Positions 1 through 11,927 of a stretch of 55,059 bases of DNA are shown piece after piece. Under the pieces are notes generated by a model, which ran no database searches, was not told the DNA's origin, and saw only the letters and a list, made by a program, of their open reading frames with translations. Within the stretch, counting starts at the first letter, position 1. Each line of letters starts with the position of its first letter. The position numbers were made by a program, and so were the translations under genes. The DNA is from Porogramme epimiltina (lineage: Eukaryota > Basidiomycota > Agaricomycetes > Polyporales > Polyporaceae): the NCBI GenBank assembly GCA_900155495.1, contig FTLJ01000270.1:1-55059 (forward strand). The letters are read 5' to 3'.

Positions 1-24
1 CCCTTACCCCTCGCGCCCACCCCT

Positions 25-64
25 GCCCGCGCCCGCCCCTGCCCGCGCCCGCCCCTGCCCGTCC
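25..64. repeat. C-rich 16-bp tandem repeat in intron
   Basis: A 16-base unit (gcccgcgcccgcccct) occurs at 25-40 and again at 41-56, followed by a partial third copy. It lies in what appears to be the intron before the first visible aminotransferase exon. No function is evident. Confidence 0.6.
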
Positions 65-84
65 CCGCACCCACAACCCCACAG

Positions 85-802
85 AGCTATTCGCCGCAAC
101 CGGGTGGCGCGTCGGGTGGCTCGTCGGCCCGCCCGCGCTCGTGGGCCCCACGACGGCCGCGACGACGCGCATCGTCTTCTGCTCGAACACGCCCCTGCAG
201 GAGGCCGCCGCCGCGGGGCTCGAGCAGGCGCGCGCGCGCGGCTTCTTCGCCGCGCAGCTCGCCGAGTACGAGGCGCGCCGCAGCGTGCTCGTCGATGCGT
301 TTGAGCGCCTCGGGCTTGGGTATACGTGGCCTGAGGGGAGCTACTTCGTCTTGCTGGTGAGTGCGCACGTGCGCGTGGTGTGTGGTTAGTGTGTGAGGGG
401 CGGGGGCTGATGGTGTGTGGTGGGTAGGACATCTCGCGCGTGCGGTGGCCGGAGGACTACAAGTTCCCGCCGACGGTCGAAGGCCGCCCTAGGGACTTCA
501 AGTACGTACATCTCCCTCCTCCCGCCCCGCGTGACCCTAACCCCACCCCCGCGCAGAGCATCGTGGTTCATCGCGAACGAGATCGGCGTGTCCTCCATCC
601 CCGTCAGCGAGGTGCGCACCCTGTCTCTTCCTCTCGTTCCTCGCACGCGCGACGCTGACGCAGCGGGTGGTCCGTTCAGTTCTACTGCGAACAGCACGTC
701 GGGATCGGCGAGAACTACGCGCGCTTCGCGTTCTGCAAGGACCTCGACACGCTCCGCGCCGCGGGCGAGCGGCTGCAGCGCCTGCGCGAGTACATCGTCT
801 GA
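85..802 (+). CDS. Kynurenine/aromatic aminotransferase-like, C-terminal part (partial gene)
   Basis: PLP-dependent class I/II aminotransferase, kynurenine-oxoglutarate transaminase type, which moves an amino group between kynurenine or aromatic amino acids and a 2-oxo acid. Exons at 85-356, 428-501, 557-611 and 680-802 splice in frame to the TGA at 800-802. The first visible exon reads LFAATGWRVGWLVGP, matching the stretch that follows the Schiff-base lysine in this family; that lysine codon would be split by the preceding intron (A|AG). Later family signatures are PEGSYFVL, a WFIANEIGVSSIP segment and a final exon ending LREYIV. The N-terminal half lies upstream of the window. The bases before 85 look like a C-rich intron. 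The fold and class are secure; substrate preference is inferred. Confidence 0.85.
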
Positions 803-2281
803 GGGGCGCGCGGGCGGGCGAGGCTGGCTTTTGCCGGGAGGATCATTTTGGATGTTAGACGATGGATGGATCGCGCTGGGCGGGACGAGCGGCGGTAGAG
901 AGCGCTATAGGGGAGAGCGACGGTGTGTATGCTACCCGTACTATCTCCGTGCCTAATACATGCTTGAAGACCTTCCCCTGCGCGCGTGCGCGCACGCTTC
1001 GACGCGTCCTCGGGTGGGACGCGCGTGTTCCAGCATGCCATTGATAGGTACGCCCTCGGACCGACGAGGTACCCTCGCATCGCGACTCCGTGTGCATCTC
1101 GACCCGCCTGCGCCCTTTCGAGCTTCTCGCGCGTCCCCCGCCAGACACACAGTCGAGATTCGAGAACTCCGTTTTGGCACGCGGGGGGCCTTAGGGCCGT
1201 TGGTACAGAAACACCCGACGTCAAATGTGGGCAGCGGGCGGGCGCAGTTGTGCAGAGGCGCCTCTCGTCGTGATCATGAATACAGCCCAGTGCTGACCGG
1301 GACCTGCAAAGTGTTCGGTTCGCGACTTGTTCTACTGTTTGCACTAGTAGCGTCGAACTTTGAGCCACACGAAAGAAGTCTGGGGGGTTCTCGAATCTCG
1401 ACCGTCGCTCGTCGAGGCCCGCCTTCGACGCCCAGGCACCGCGAAGCCGCGCACTGCGCCCAAGAGGGTGCGGTCGAGAGCCCTTCTGGCACAGCGCGCG
1501 CGCAGGCGAGCGAAGATGGTGGCGCGTAGGTGCGGGAAGCACGCAAATCGCTGGGCTGCGATCAGCGTGGGGAGGCTTCGAGGTACTTACTTATTGAATC
1601 CCGCCTCTATAATAGGGCGGGCCCGCCGTTCACACGTTAGCGGGACGGGGACCTTGTGCTCCTGCCAGACAAGCACTACGGAGCAGAAAAGGGGCCAAGT
1701 GGGGCGAGCGGCGAACACTCAATGATACGAGGGAAAGCGGTAGAGCATTACGATTCACGCAGCGCGGGAGTAACGTAGGAAACTCGGAATCAGCACATGA
1801 GGGGGCAAGTACGGCAGACGACTCCGCGCGAGGATACATCAGCCATCAGAGAAGCCGGAGGTAAGGGATACAGTACGCGGCGCGGGAACGGGATTGCGCG
1901 AGTCTCCAACGAAGACCGAGTCGGCCGAGTGGCGAGGCCTGAAGCTTGAAGGACGAATTGCAAAAGAAGTGTGCAGAAGCTGCGATGCGGCGTTCGCGCG
2001 CTGAGAAAGGAGGGGAAAGCAAACCGGGGGTTTCGCGATTCGCGAAGGAGCGTGGCGGCTCGCCGCGGCGGTCCCGGCGACCAGCCGCGAGGAGCCAGTG
2101 TTTTTGTATGTACGCCAGGAGTAATGTATCATATGTAAGGGACGCCGCCGTGCTTGGCTCTCCCGGGAGTATCGTACAGAAGTGACAAAACTAGTCGTGA
2201 ATGATAACGATACCGAGCGAACACATCGAGAGTACTTTCGACAGCCACTGGCCAATGACCAACGAAACAAGGGGTCGAGGC
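803..2281. other. Intergenic, no gene recognised
   Basis: 1.48 kb between the aminotransferase stop and the 3' end of the first 7-TM gene. Long open frames occur on both strands, but they overlap each other, are rich in Arg/Ser/Pro and match no family I know. They look like products of high GC. The one structure of note is a 16-bp inverted repeat at 1152-1402. Confidence 0.5.
1152..1402. repeat. Perfect 16-bp inverted repeat, arms 219 bp apart
   Basis: GTCGAGATTCGAGAAC at 1152-1167 is the exact reverse complement of 1387-1402. The whole element is 251 bp, the size of a small MITE. The flanking bases show no target-site duplication and the internal part has no coding content, so transposon origin is only a possibility. 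Confidence 0.5.
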
Positions 2282-3664
2282 TTACGACGCCGTGCCAGCT
2301 TCGAGGTGGCCGGGATCCTTGGTGTCGTACAGCTCGAGGCTCGAGCGATCGTGCTCGCGCTGCACCGAAACGTTGATCGCCACTGGCCGGAGGGGATAGT
2401 CGGACGTGCTAACTTGGCCATTCCGGCCCATGCCCGCGGTGTGGTGGTCAGAGATACGCCCAGGACCCGTCGAGTCGTCGACGGTGTAGCCGAGGCCGAC
2501 GCGGATGATGATCAGGGTGAACACGACTCCCTAAACGGCAGAGCCACAGTCAGCAGGAGAATAATGGAAGCAGAGAGTACATGGCGTACGATGAGAGGTT
2601 GGAGAATATCCAGGCAGACGTATTGCGCGTTCGAGCCAGCGACGTACGTTCCAAGGAGAGACGCGAGCGCGGCCGAGTATATAGCGGCGGACTGAATGAG
2701 CGTCTCGATGACATCCCATTGCGAAGTCGCGCCTGCCGCACCCGCGCGGAACTTGCGCACTTTGCGGTTCGACCACATGATCCGTCCTGTGATGAGGACT
2801 GCGGATATCGTAAGCCACAAATATTACTGAGGCTAGAGATGAACTTACAGGTCGCGATAAGGTTGGTGGACAGAGACAGCACGAAGAACGCTAGGATGAA
2901 TGGCTGGAGGTCGCTCGTGAAGATGTCCGCGGCGTCATTGATCAGAGTGTACTCGAAGCATGCACCATAGCCGGAAACTACAGTGGGTCCTGTGAGCGGA
3001 CTTGACAGGGCGAAATATAGGAATAAACGTACTCGCAGTTCCGATGAGCAATAAGACGGGAAGGATGACGATCCACCATGCGCGGTTCCAGACCACCCAA
3101 AGACGGTATGACTGTGCGTAGGGCGCGAGAGTTGAGGACCGAGTGTGGGCAAGCGAAGCGGAGTAGGACGTACCACAAAACCGTCACCGAACAGTGTCAT
3201 GGTGATAAAGATGACATCCTTGGCAATGTGCAACGGGTTGTTGAGCTGAGAGTAGTATTTCTCTGTGCCACCCTCCGTTCCACCGTAGTCGACGAAGCCG
3301 ATGATTGCTCTATGCACGTCAAGTGAAAGATGCTATTTGCGAGCTTCATTGGTGGGTGAGAATGGGTAAAATGATATGTGAGACGTACCACAAGGCTTAG
3401 CAACCACATCATGGACGAGATGCCAAACAGCGCCCTATTGAGGTTTGACCGCTTCCGTACCCTCTCCCGGTACAGTAAAATCCATATCGCGATCCCGTAG
3501 AGAACCGTGAATGCCCCAAAGACCAACGACTCGGTGAAGAGCGCAATCAACTGCATGATGTCGACATAGAGATGAGTCTAGATATGCTCTCCGAGGGCCA
3601 AGAGAAACATTGAGAGAACGCGTACCTCAGCCTTAGGTAGGGAAAATACCGCCTCGTCGGACAT
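2282..3664 (-). CDS. Orphan seven-transmembrane protein (family 1)
   Basis: Basidiomycete-type multi-pass membrane protein of unknown function, 345 aa in 7 exons (3664-3626, 3550-3389, 3332-3174, 3111-3033, 2989-2849, 2798-2590, 2530-2282). After MSDEAVFSLPKAE the first hydrophobic helix starts at LIALFTESLVFG. Further membrane segments follow up to the helix ending in TLIIIRVGLG, then a hydrophilic tail. Recognisable family features are the loop DVHRAIIGFVDYG and the helix start YRLWVVWNR. Helix spacing agrees with a 7-TM layout and an N-out topology, but no ligand or G-protein contact motif can be named. Other serpentine families in the window share the layout, not close sequence. Confidence 0.8.
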
Positions 3665-5998
3665 GGCTGCCGGTGGGGAAGGGTAGTAGCGGAGAGAGGG
3701 GAAAGGCTTGGCGATGTACGCCGAGCACCCAGTTCGGCTTAAGTATCCTTGGACGCTGCGCTTCGGTAACGAGAGGGAGATCTACAGCCAGATGCGCACG
3801 AGAATGCGTGTGAGCGACAGACGGCCATGGGGGTCCTCGGGCGTGGAGCGCAATCTTCGCTTACCTGAGGTTGAAATTGTGTGAGGTCCAGCGCAAGGGG
3901 GCGGCGATGTCGCGAGCCCTTATTGAAACGCTCGCGGCCCCCGCAACAGCGTTGAAGGGCGGCAGTCGCGGGACCGGATGGGCGTTTGGCATTGTTGCGA
4001 CCCACAACCCCTTGAGGTTCTTCGGTGTTTGGCGCGACGAGACCGCGAACCTGCGGGCGGCTGTGCCGGATTCCTATATGCGGATGTGTTCCAGCGCATC
4101 TTCGTGCCCCACGCAGCTCGGCAAGGGGGACTTCGGTGAGAACCGATTGAATGCCTTACGGAAGTTGACGACAGGTTATAGCCGAGTGGAGCTGAAGGCG
4201 CTTGCAAATCGTGACAGAAGAGAAACTCGTTGCAAGGCCATCTCTTAATGTATGCGGTAACGCACTGTGCAACACAGATATGTCTGCCTCAGAAGATTTT
4301 GAGCTATGGGCGACAAGCAGAAGGGGCAATGTTTGTTACATACGTGGGAATATGCGGCGTCTTAAAAATCTCTCATCTGGGTGGGTAACGACGAGAAGAT
4401 TAGCGAGGACCATGAGCAATCTTGATCCTAGGCAAAAACTCACAGGCAGCTGTCGAAACCCGGGAGCAAAGTCTGTGAGGAGAACATCCAGGCAAGTCTC
4501 CATGATGAATGTGGCGCTGTTTTGAATGATGGGTAAATGTGAGCATAGAGAAGACGTTAGATCGATAGTATTACCACAACGAGGCCCTCCTATAACAACC
4601 CCCATGGCCACTGCGCCCGAACGCGCATGTAGTAAGGGCAGAATTTGTGCCTCGCCGTGACGCAGCGGAATCCAAATGAGGAAGCCGCAACATTCGAGTT
4701 GGTGTTGAAAATGTTTCAGCACGTGGCGGCGGCGAACAAATAGTCCTGATTGCCGGGGGTTTGCCGTATGGTGCTTTAGTCAGTGTGGCGGATCGTCTCA
4801 CGGCGCGGTCACGACCGAGGCGGAAACCACACTACCGAAGTCTCGAAGAAGCCAGGCAGCGCCACTGCCAGGGAGGAGTCTGATGATATATCTGTGGCAT
4901 TGAGAGCAACATAGACTGCGTCATAAGATCTATTTCTAGCTCATGTTACAAGCAGCACTTTATACCCTTGATTTACTTGGAGGGCCGGTGAATGAATAAG
5001 CCTACCTACGTTGAATGACTGGCGTTCGTCTAGGTGTGCAGAGTGTCAGGATAGTGCTTGCTGGTCTTCAAATTTGGACCTAGTACATGATTGAAACTCA
5101 CCCGTTCTTAAAAGTTCGCAACGCGGCAACGACCCGTATCCATTTCCGGGAGCATCCGATGTCCCACTTGACCATGAAAGCTGGCGAGATTCAGCTTACA
5201 CCAATGTGGACGTCTTGTATTGCGTCATCGTACGGTAGTCCCCGCCGACTTAGGCAACTTCTAAATCGTCCACTAGGCGTCCACCGGGGCGCACGACAAG
5301 ATCCGGCCAGCGCCTGGGTCTTATCGCAGCACTAGTAGAAGCGTGTCCTGTACCTAAGGTCGCGTGCGACGGGAAGCCCCTCTTGACGCTACGGAAGTAA
5401 GTTCTTGAGAGCTTTGTTGTCTTCTCCCACGGACTTCTTCGTGAACCTCCTTGTACGACGATAGCTCGGAGATAAGCGAATGGTGACGCGGTCTAATTCG
5501 CTCACCTTGTTCGACGCGTTGAGGGCATATGAGACTTTTTGAAGCGGACGTTCGTTTGCAACATCCGCGATCTCTCACTGAAAGGTCGCAGCTGCGTAAG
5601 GGCGGCGTTTGTGAGGACGGCGGGAGCGGAGAAGTAGTGATCACGGCACCTTCACCCCGTACGTGTAGGGAGAAAACTAAGCCCACCGCGTCGTCGACAG
5701 AGCGCAGAGAAGGCTCTGAGCGAGTCGCCTTGGCAGCTTCGTCTTCCTATCTCCCTAAGCCGCGTGCCCCGTGTTGCCTTAGTACACTACTCATGGCTCG
5801 ATCTGCCGCCACCACCCCCCTCGCATGACCAGGTTTCACCCCACATCCGTTCGTATCCTAGATAAGCTTGGCACGTTCTCTCACGATTCGCCGGTGGTAC
5901 CATGTATAGCGCTTGGGTTGGTCGAGGATATAAGGAAGGCGGTGAAGTTCTCATTGGACCCGATTGAGCTCCTAACTTTGCACGACCTTCTCGACACG
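3665..5998. other. Intergenic, no gene recognised
   Basis: 2.3 kb between the divergently transcribed 7-TM gene and the amine oxidase. It should hold both promoters. Open frames up to about 130 codons occur on both strands without recognisable domains or consistent splice signals. I see no transposon ends. Confidence 0.45.
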
Positions 5999-8066
5999 AT
6001 GCGGAGCCCGATACCTGCGCTAGCGTCAGTCATGTTCCACCTGGCATACACAATCGCGTACCCCGTCGACGTCACATCCCAAACCGTTTTCCTATCCCGG
6101 CAGAAAGACGCGAAGGTGCTCATCCTCGGCGGCGGGGTCGCGGGGGTGATCGCCGCGCGCTCGCTACATGAGCAAGGGGTCGATGACTTCATCGTTGTCG
6201 AGGCCCGGAACGAACTTGGCGGGCGGCTAATGAGCCGCCCGTTTGGTACGCCAGGTGCCGAGTGGACGATCGAGGCGGGTGCGAACTGGGTGCATGGCAC
6301 GCAGGCGATCGGCGGGCCTGCGAACCCGATCTGGGAGCTCGCGAGGAAGCACAACGTGTCTCTGCACTCAAGCAGCTACTTTGGCAGCATCTGTAAGTAC
6401 AGATTAGATGTGCACCGGGTGAGAACGTGGTGGGCTGACGAACGACACAGCAACGTACGATGAGTCGGGCCCATTCGACTTTCAGGATGTTTTCCAACAA
6501 TCGATCAAGAATTTTCAACAGCTGACCGCAACCGCAGGTCAGCAAATGATCACTAGACTTGCAGTGAGGTACTCACCATCGCGCCCTAGGTGCTCGCGTT
6601 CCACGCAGGCTCGTGGACATGACTGCACGGAGCGGATACTCGCTCTCCGGTTCAATTCCTATTTCCCAGTACGACATGGCATCGGAATACTACCAATTCG
6701 ACTGGGAGTTCGGCGCAACGCCGGAAGAGACCTCTTGGCTTGGCGCATCTTGGGTGCATTCTCGTTCCGCCTCCTTCCTGGCGTTCGGGCTTCGGCTGGC
6801 GAGGACTCGGCTGGCAGCGCTGTGTCGTCAGCGCGGTCAAGGTCTTTCCGGTAGAGGCTGGCGTCATATGCTTGCATGTCACCGCTGATACTTCGCGGTC
6901 TTCTCTCCAGGCACACAACAATACGTTTGAGACGTTTTCGGATGAGAACCTCCTCTCCGTCGACCCGCGTGGCTTCAAGAGGCTTGTCCAGGCGGAGGCA
7001 GCGACGTTTCTGCACCGGGATCAACTCCGGCTGAATGCGACAGTGACGACAGTACGAACAGCACGCGATGGCGTTGCTGTCGTCCTCCAGGATGGAACAG
7101 AGCTTGTAGCGGACTACGCGCTGTGCACGTTCAGCCTGGGCGTGCTGCAGCACGACGACGTCACATTTACGCCACCCTTGCCGGCATGGAAGAGGGAGGC
7201 TATCCATAGCACGTCCATGGTGCGTTCTTCGATCGAATATCTATCCACTACCAATTCAGATGAGTAGAAGGAGCTAATGTAGGCGTTAGGGTACGTACAC
7301 GAAAATCTTTCTTCAGTTCCCAGAGAAGTTCTGGTTCGACACGGAGGTGGGCTTCCTTTGAATGTGGACGCAGGTCTGGTGGTAGGCTAACATTGAAAAT
7401 GGGATCGACGCGACTACGCTTCTCATACGCGTGCAGATTGGGTTGTATGCGGACCACGAGCGCGGCCGGTACCCCGTCTGGCAGACGCTCGACCACCCGG
7501 ACTTCTTCCCCGGCTGCGGCATCCTCTTTGCAACCGTGACGGTACGCATGATCCGGTTCCGGCGACCATTCTACGCCCCTTGCTCATGCCGGCCTCCCAC
7601 CAGGGGGCATTCTCCCGCCGGATCGAGAACATGTCCGACGCCGCGGTGCAGGCTGAGGTGCTGAGCGTCCTACACGCGATGTTCCCGCAGGCGACTGTGC
7701 CTGCACCCCTTGCGTTCTTCTTCCAGCGATGGAGTGCGGACCCGCTCTTCCGAGGCGCATTCTCAAACTGGCCCGCGAACTTCCTGAGCGAGCACCAGAC
7801 GAACCTCCGTGCGGACGTTGATGGTAGGCTCTGGTTTGCCGGAGAAGCGACGAGCAAGAAGTGGTTCGGTGAGTTGTAGCTGAATTGGGGTTAGGTTTGT
7901 TGTGCGGCGGAGGCGCGTATTGACTGTTGCTACAGGCTACTTGCATGGCGCATATACGGAGGGCGAAGACATCGGATCCAAGCTTGCGGAATGCGTCAAG
8001 GATGACGGGTGCCTTGGGCTTGAACACGTCGAGACCGTGCGGAACGCGAAGCCATATGATGTCTAG
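5999..8066 (+). CDS. FAD-dependent polyamine/amine oxidase
   Basis: Flavin monoamine-oxidase family enzyme, probably oxidising polyamines to aldehydes and H2O2. Eight exons (5999-6392, 6451-6537, 6590-6753, 6911-7219, 7290-7346, 7437-7541, 7604-7868, 7936-8066) give 503 aa. Near residue 40 is the dinucleotide-binding glycine motif VLILGGGVAGVIAA, followed by EARNELGGRL and EAGANWVHG, all standard for this family. The C-terminal FAD motif LWFAGEATS is followed by the GYLHGAYTEG segment. The ATG at 5999 is the most economical start. An in-frame ATG lies farther upstream at 5825, but that extension is not like the family. Residues 4-20 are only weakly hydrophobic, so secretion is uncertain. The fourth exon follows an unusually long intron of 157 nt. 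Confidence 0.9.
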
Positions 8067-8324
8067 GACGTCATGGGGGGATGCGGCGCCATGGTTGCGG
8101 TTATGCTGAAGCACATTTCACTATGCCAGTTAGTTCAGCAGCCTGCTTATTAGGTCGTTGTGCGCATATACTCACCTGTATAGTAGCAGTTCGTCTTGGC
8201 TTAACGCATAGTGTCAGATACGCACCCTGAACAAGCGAAGGGAAAGGGGCACTTGGGTGCGAGTACGGCAAAGTGATATATCCAGGGAGCACTACAACCT
8301 ACAATAGCAGACAATAAGTTACAT

Positions 8325-9655
8325 CTACACAAAGTACGGCATATTGCCCTGGCGCACAAACTTTAGTCGCATATCCGGCTGTAGATTGATAGTAGCCAAC
8401 TCACCATCTTCCGTGTCCTCTGCATCCCCTTGTCTCTCTCATTCTCCGGTGCCGCGTCGTACACGATGAATGATCGCTCGCCATTGTCTCGTATTGTAAG
8501 AACGGACGCCATGTTGCCACAGCGGTAGCAGTAGTTGGGGGCAGACCAGACCGTAACGAGCTGCTCGTCGAACATGTACTTGTATCCCTCCTGCACAAGT
8601 TGGTGCGCTCGCGCGATCAGCCGCAGTGAGTTGACGTGGTTAAACTAACGTCCACAAAGCGTGATTAACTATCTGCATGTACGTGATGACGAGAGATGTA
8701 AACGCACCTCGCGCGTGACACTTCCTCCGAACAGCCACCCTGCTCCTCGGGGACTAACTGCCCAGTTCTCGATGTCGTCAGGGTCTGACCACATCAGATC
8801 TGAAGGAGGCGCATTTCAGAGATCAGCTAAACGTAGCACCGGAGGGTGTATGTAACCGTCACTGACCGCAGAATGCTCCCTCGTGCGGAATCTCCTGCGC
8901 CCTTGACAGCACTCTAATCTGGTCCAGAGTTCGGATATCCGGGGAAAGGCCCCCATGGACGCATAGTGTCTCTCCGTCTATAATCTGCACAAGAGTCACG
9001 GAGATGATGAGTGGGATAATAGATAAGGGCTTACAGCAGCTAAGTTGAGGTAGTCGAATACGCTACAACACGCCTTCCACACTTGTGCTGAGCCATACTT
9101 CTGTTGGCATTCGTCTTTCTCCCTGTCATTCCCCAAGCCCACGACCCTGAACGGAGTATGACGCACCATAGAACCCATACACCTGCGTAATCTGCCTACT
9201 TTCATGGTTCCCTCGCAGCAAGGTGACTTTGTCCGGATATCTGCCATCCGTTGTTAGTACGTGCGTAGCGATCCTCAACGGCCGAGCCAAGTCTAACCTT
9301 GCTTTTAGAACGAGCAAGAGCGTGACCGTCTCAAGGCTATAGTGTCCCCGGTCGACGAAGTCGCCCTGTAACTTGTCTGAGCAGTCCTCTCGGGAGTAAC
9401 GGTGGGGTACATACGTGCCATGAAGATGTAGCTCGTCTCGGGCACCATGCCGCCCTTGCGCAGGAGCTCTAGTAAGTCCCAGAATTGGCCGTGTATGTCT
9501 CCGCATATTGTAACGGGGCTGGATACGGGCTGGATATTGGACTCTTCGAGGAGGATAGAGCGCACACGCTCGCAAAGGACCTTCATGTCGGGCTCAGGGA
9601 GGTGTTGACACTCCATTACCATCGACAGCCACTTTTCGGGGTCGAACGTAGCCAT
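8325..9655 (-). CDS. PP2A-family Ser/Thr phosphatase catalytic subunit (PP6/Sit4-like)
   Basis: Metal-dependent protein phosphatase catalytic subunit, 310 aa from 8 exons (9655-9419, 9365-9298, 9240-9167, 9114-9035, 8984-8867, 8799-8708, 8644-8405, 8348-8325). All PPP signatures are present in order: [43 protein letters not shown], the [15 protein letters not shown] segment (here [12 protein letters not shown]), and the [11 protein letters not shown] loop. It is closest by eye to PP6/Sit4 and its relatives; the exact subclass is inferred. Two oddities: intron 1 needs a GC donor to keep frame (ATG|gcacgt at 9418), and the C terminus reads MPYFV instead of the usual YFL. A head-to-head neighbour starts 229 bp away. 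Confidence 0.92.
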
Positions 9656-9884
9656 TGCGAAGTCGGATAATGGTGGGGGAGGATGGATGGTGGGATGTGG
9701 TGGGCGGAGCGCAAGGGGCGGGGGCGGCCCTGACGCCGGCGGCAACGGCTTCGCTCTCGACGTCCAGCATGTTCCTCGTCATTCTATCTACCGTCTGCGC
9801 GCGCGACAAGCTCCTCATCCTCGACAACGACGCCCACTCTCCACAGAACAACCTCACAGTCTGACTGCACCAACTCCAAGCAAA
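9656..9884. promoter_or_regulatory. Compact divergent promoter, phosphatase / thioesterase-like gene
   Basis: Only 229 bp separate the two start codons, which face away from each other, so both promoters must lie here. No clear TATA box is visible. Divergent spacing this short suggests possible co-regulation, which is inference. Confidence 0.5.
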
Positions 9885-10813
9885 ATGTCTAGCGAGAAAG
9901 ACATCACCCTCCGGCAGGCGACCGACACGACGCCGAGGACGAAGCCGCCCCCTACGTCGTCCAAGATCCCGGTGCCATTCGTGTACAATGCGAGCGACGA
10001 CGGGACAGACACGAACCTTCTCATTCTGCTGCACGGTCTAGGTAAGTACTAGCCGTAGTAGACCGTTTACGTTGTCCTCATTCTTCCAGGGGATACACAG
10101 ATTCCCTTCGGGAAGCTTGGGAAGCAGCTACATCTGCCGCAGACTGCGACGCTCGCACTGCGTGCACCGGAGCAGTACGTTTGGTCTCCATAGACCTCTT
10201 CTCTTCCTCACGAAGACATCCCAGAATCCCGTTTCTCGAAGAACAAGCCTTCCAGTGGTACACCTCTTTCGACCCCCTCGGCGAGCTTATCGACCGCCCC
10301 AACCCGACGCCTGCGATCCAGCTCCTCACCAGGATTGTTACTCATCTCACGAACGACTGCGCCTGGCCTATCTCCAACATCCACTTCTTCGGCTTTGCTC
10401 AGGGCGGAAGTGTCGCGACGGAGTTTGTGCTCAAACATTGGCGAGACGAACTTTCCATCCAGCAAAAAGCACTCCCATCCGATGCCACATCAAGTACCTT
10501 GCCGGAAAAAAGGTTCGGGTCCATCGTCTCTGTCGGAGGACCTCTCCTCTCGTACCCCACCTTATCGAAGCCGTGCCCTACCCCATTGCTCATCTTCCAC
10601 CGCCCTTCACCTTCTGATTCCGCGTTACCCACCGGAGCCGTCGCCGCGATGAAGAAGGGGTTCACGAAAGTTGAAGAGGTACAGAAACGAGGGGAAGGAA
10701 TGCCGCGGTCCCAGGTCGAGTTCGAACCCATCATGCGATTCTGGAGCGAGCATCTGGCTAGGAGGCAGATGGAGGGGCTGTATGAGGTGATGAGTGGGAT
10801 GGCATCGCGTTGA
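9885..10813 (+). CDS. Acyl-protein-thioesterase/carboxylesterase-like alpha/beta hydrolase, catalytic Ser replaced
   Basis: 276 aa from exons 9885-10041, 10090-10174 and 10225-10813. The sequence follows the phospholipase/carboxylesterase (acyl-protein thioesterase) family: LLHGLGDTQIPFGKLG near residue 50, then a nucleophile elbow in the expected position. That elbow reads GFAQGG (GCT codon at about 10396), where active members have GFSQGG. I also find no clear equivalents of the Asp and His of the triad in the C-terminal half, where the tail instead reads GMPRSQVEFEPIMRFW. The product is therefore likely a non-catalytic member, with a possible scaffolding or lipid-binding role. It may be that this whole fungal subfamily lacks the serine. 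It shares its promoter region with the phosphatase gene. Confidence 0.85.
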
Positions 10814-11927
10814 AGGCAACGCCCGAGTTGGTACGTGTGCCGCGATGTCCGTTCGTTTTGTCACTCTAAAGTCGAGCCAACTATAGGTTATCGACATGGT
10901 ACATCCAACCCCCTCCCTCGTCGTCGACCCTCTCTGCTCTGCCATACGGCACACTGTCGTCGTTATGTGATTGGAGAAGGCGGCTTCAGGCACCGAGGCA
11001 TTGCTGGCTTTGCAGTGTAATGAAATATGTACTACAACATCATACCTTCTCCTGTTGGTATGGGCGTGCTGACGGTGTGAAGGTGGGACAGGTCAGGAGG
11101 TGCTCGTGCCCAGAACGATCCAGCCTGAGAGCGGTGTCAGGGACGGTTACTGAAGATCGTCAATGAAAGGCTCAGGAACGTCCCGGCCCGGGCGAGCTTG
11201 CCTTTTTGACTACGGTCTCACTCGGAGTACTCCATCACCACAAGCCCTTAGAGCAAGTGACCGGCGCATGGCTTCTATCTGCCGCGTGAACCTGAACTCG
11301 TTACTGCTGCGTGATCGTAAATGTGCGAAAGGCACCGAGGGTGCTTCGCGGTATCATGATGCCGCTCATCAGGTTCGCCCGTCTCCCCCACGCTTTTGAC
11401 AGAGTTAACGGAATTGTAGGTGCCAGCAGGGCGGATTGAGAAGGTGGCGCACTTCGTACACGGATACGTTGATAACGTCGAACTTCTGCAGACTCTGCCG
11501 TGCTCGAACCCACGTTCAGACTGCCCGTAGGCACGCCGAACGTGGAGTTTCTAGAGGCTATCGCGGAGGTGTGGCGATTCCCCGCCGTGGGACGGGCAAC
11601 TAGAAGCACAGCTGCGACCGCGGTGGGGAAATTTCATTTGTTCACCTGATTGGGTGTCTGGGCGTGGGCACGCTGGCGCACCTACCCGCGATGCATAACA
11701 GCATGCTATCACTCGATACCTAGGGAGCATTGCTCAAACTCTACACCTCCGGTGCCTCCATCATCGACATACTCAGGGGGCCATCTTGTCTGATAGGTAC
11801 GCCCCTGTATCGCACATCCATTTTCTGCCTCTCATTGCATTGGTGCATAAGTACCGCGTCTCTCGCGCAGAGGTACTTCTTCAGGCCCTCGAACTTCGCC
11901 GAAGACGTGCAGGCATTCGGTGTGAAC
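10814..11927. other. Intergenic, no gene recognised
   Basis: 1.1 kb between two same-strand genes. Short open frames only, with no recognisable product or repeat. It should hold the promoter of the following 7-TM gene. Confidence 0.45.

Noticed and set aside
715..1542. Long overlapping open frames on both strands (up to 275 codons)
   Set aside because: They coincide with GC-rich sequence, overlap the real aminotransferase exon and each other, and resemble no family.
9366..9415. Canonical GTATGT donor at the end of phosphatase exon 1
   Set aside because: It would make the coding length 937 nt, not divisible by three, and would break the GDFVDRG motif; the GC donor gives 933.
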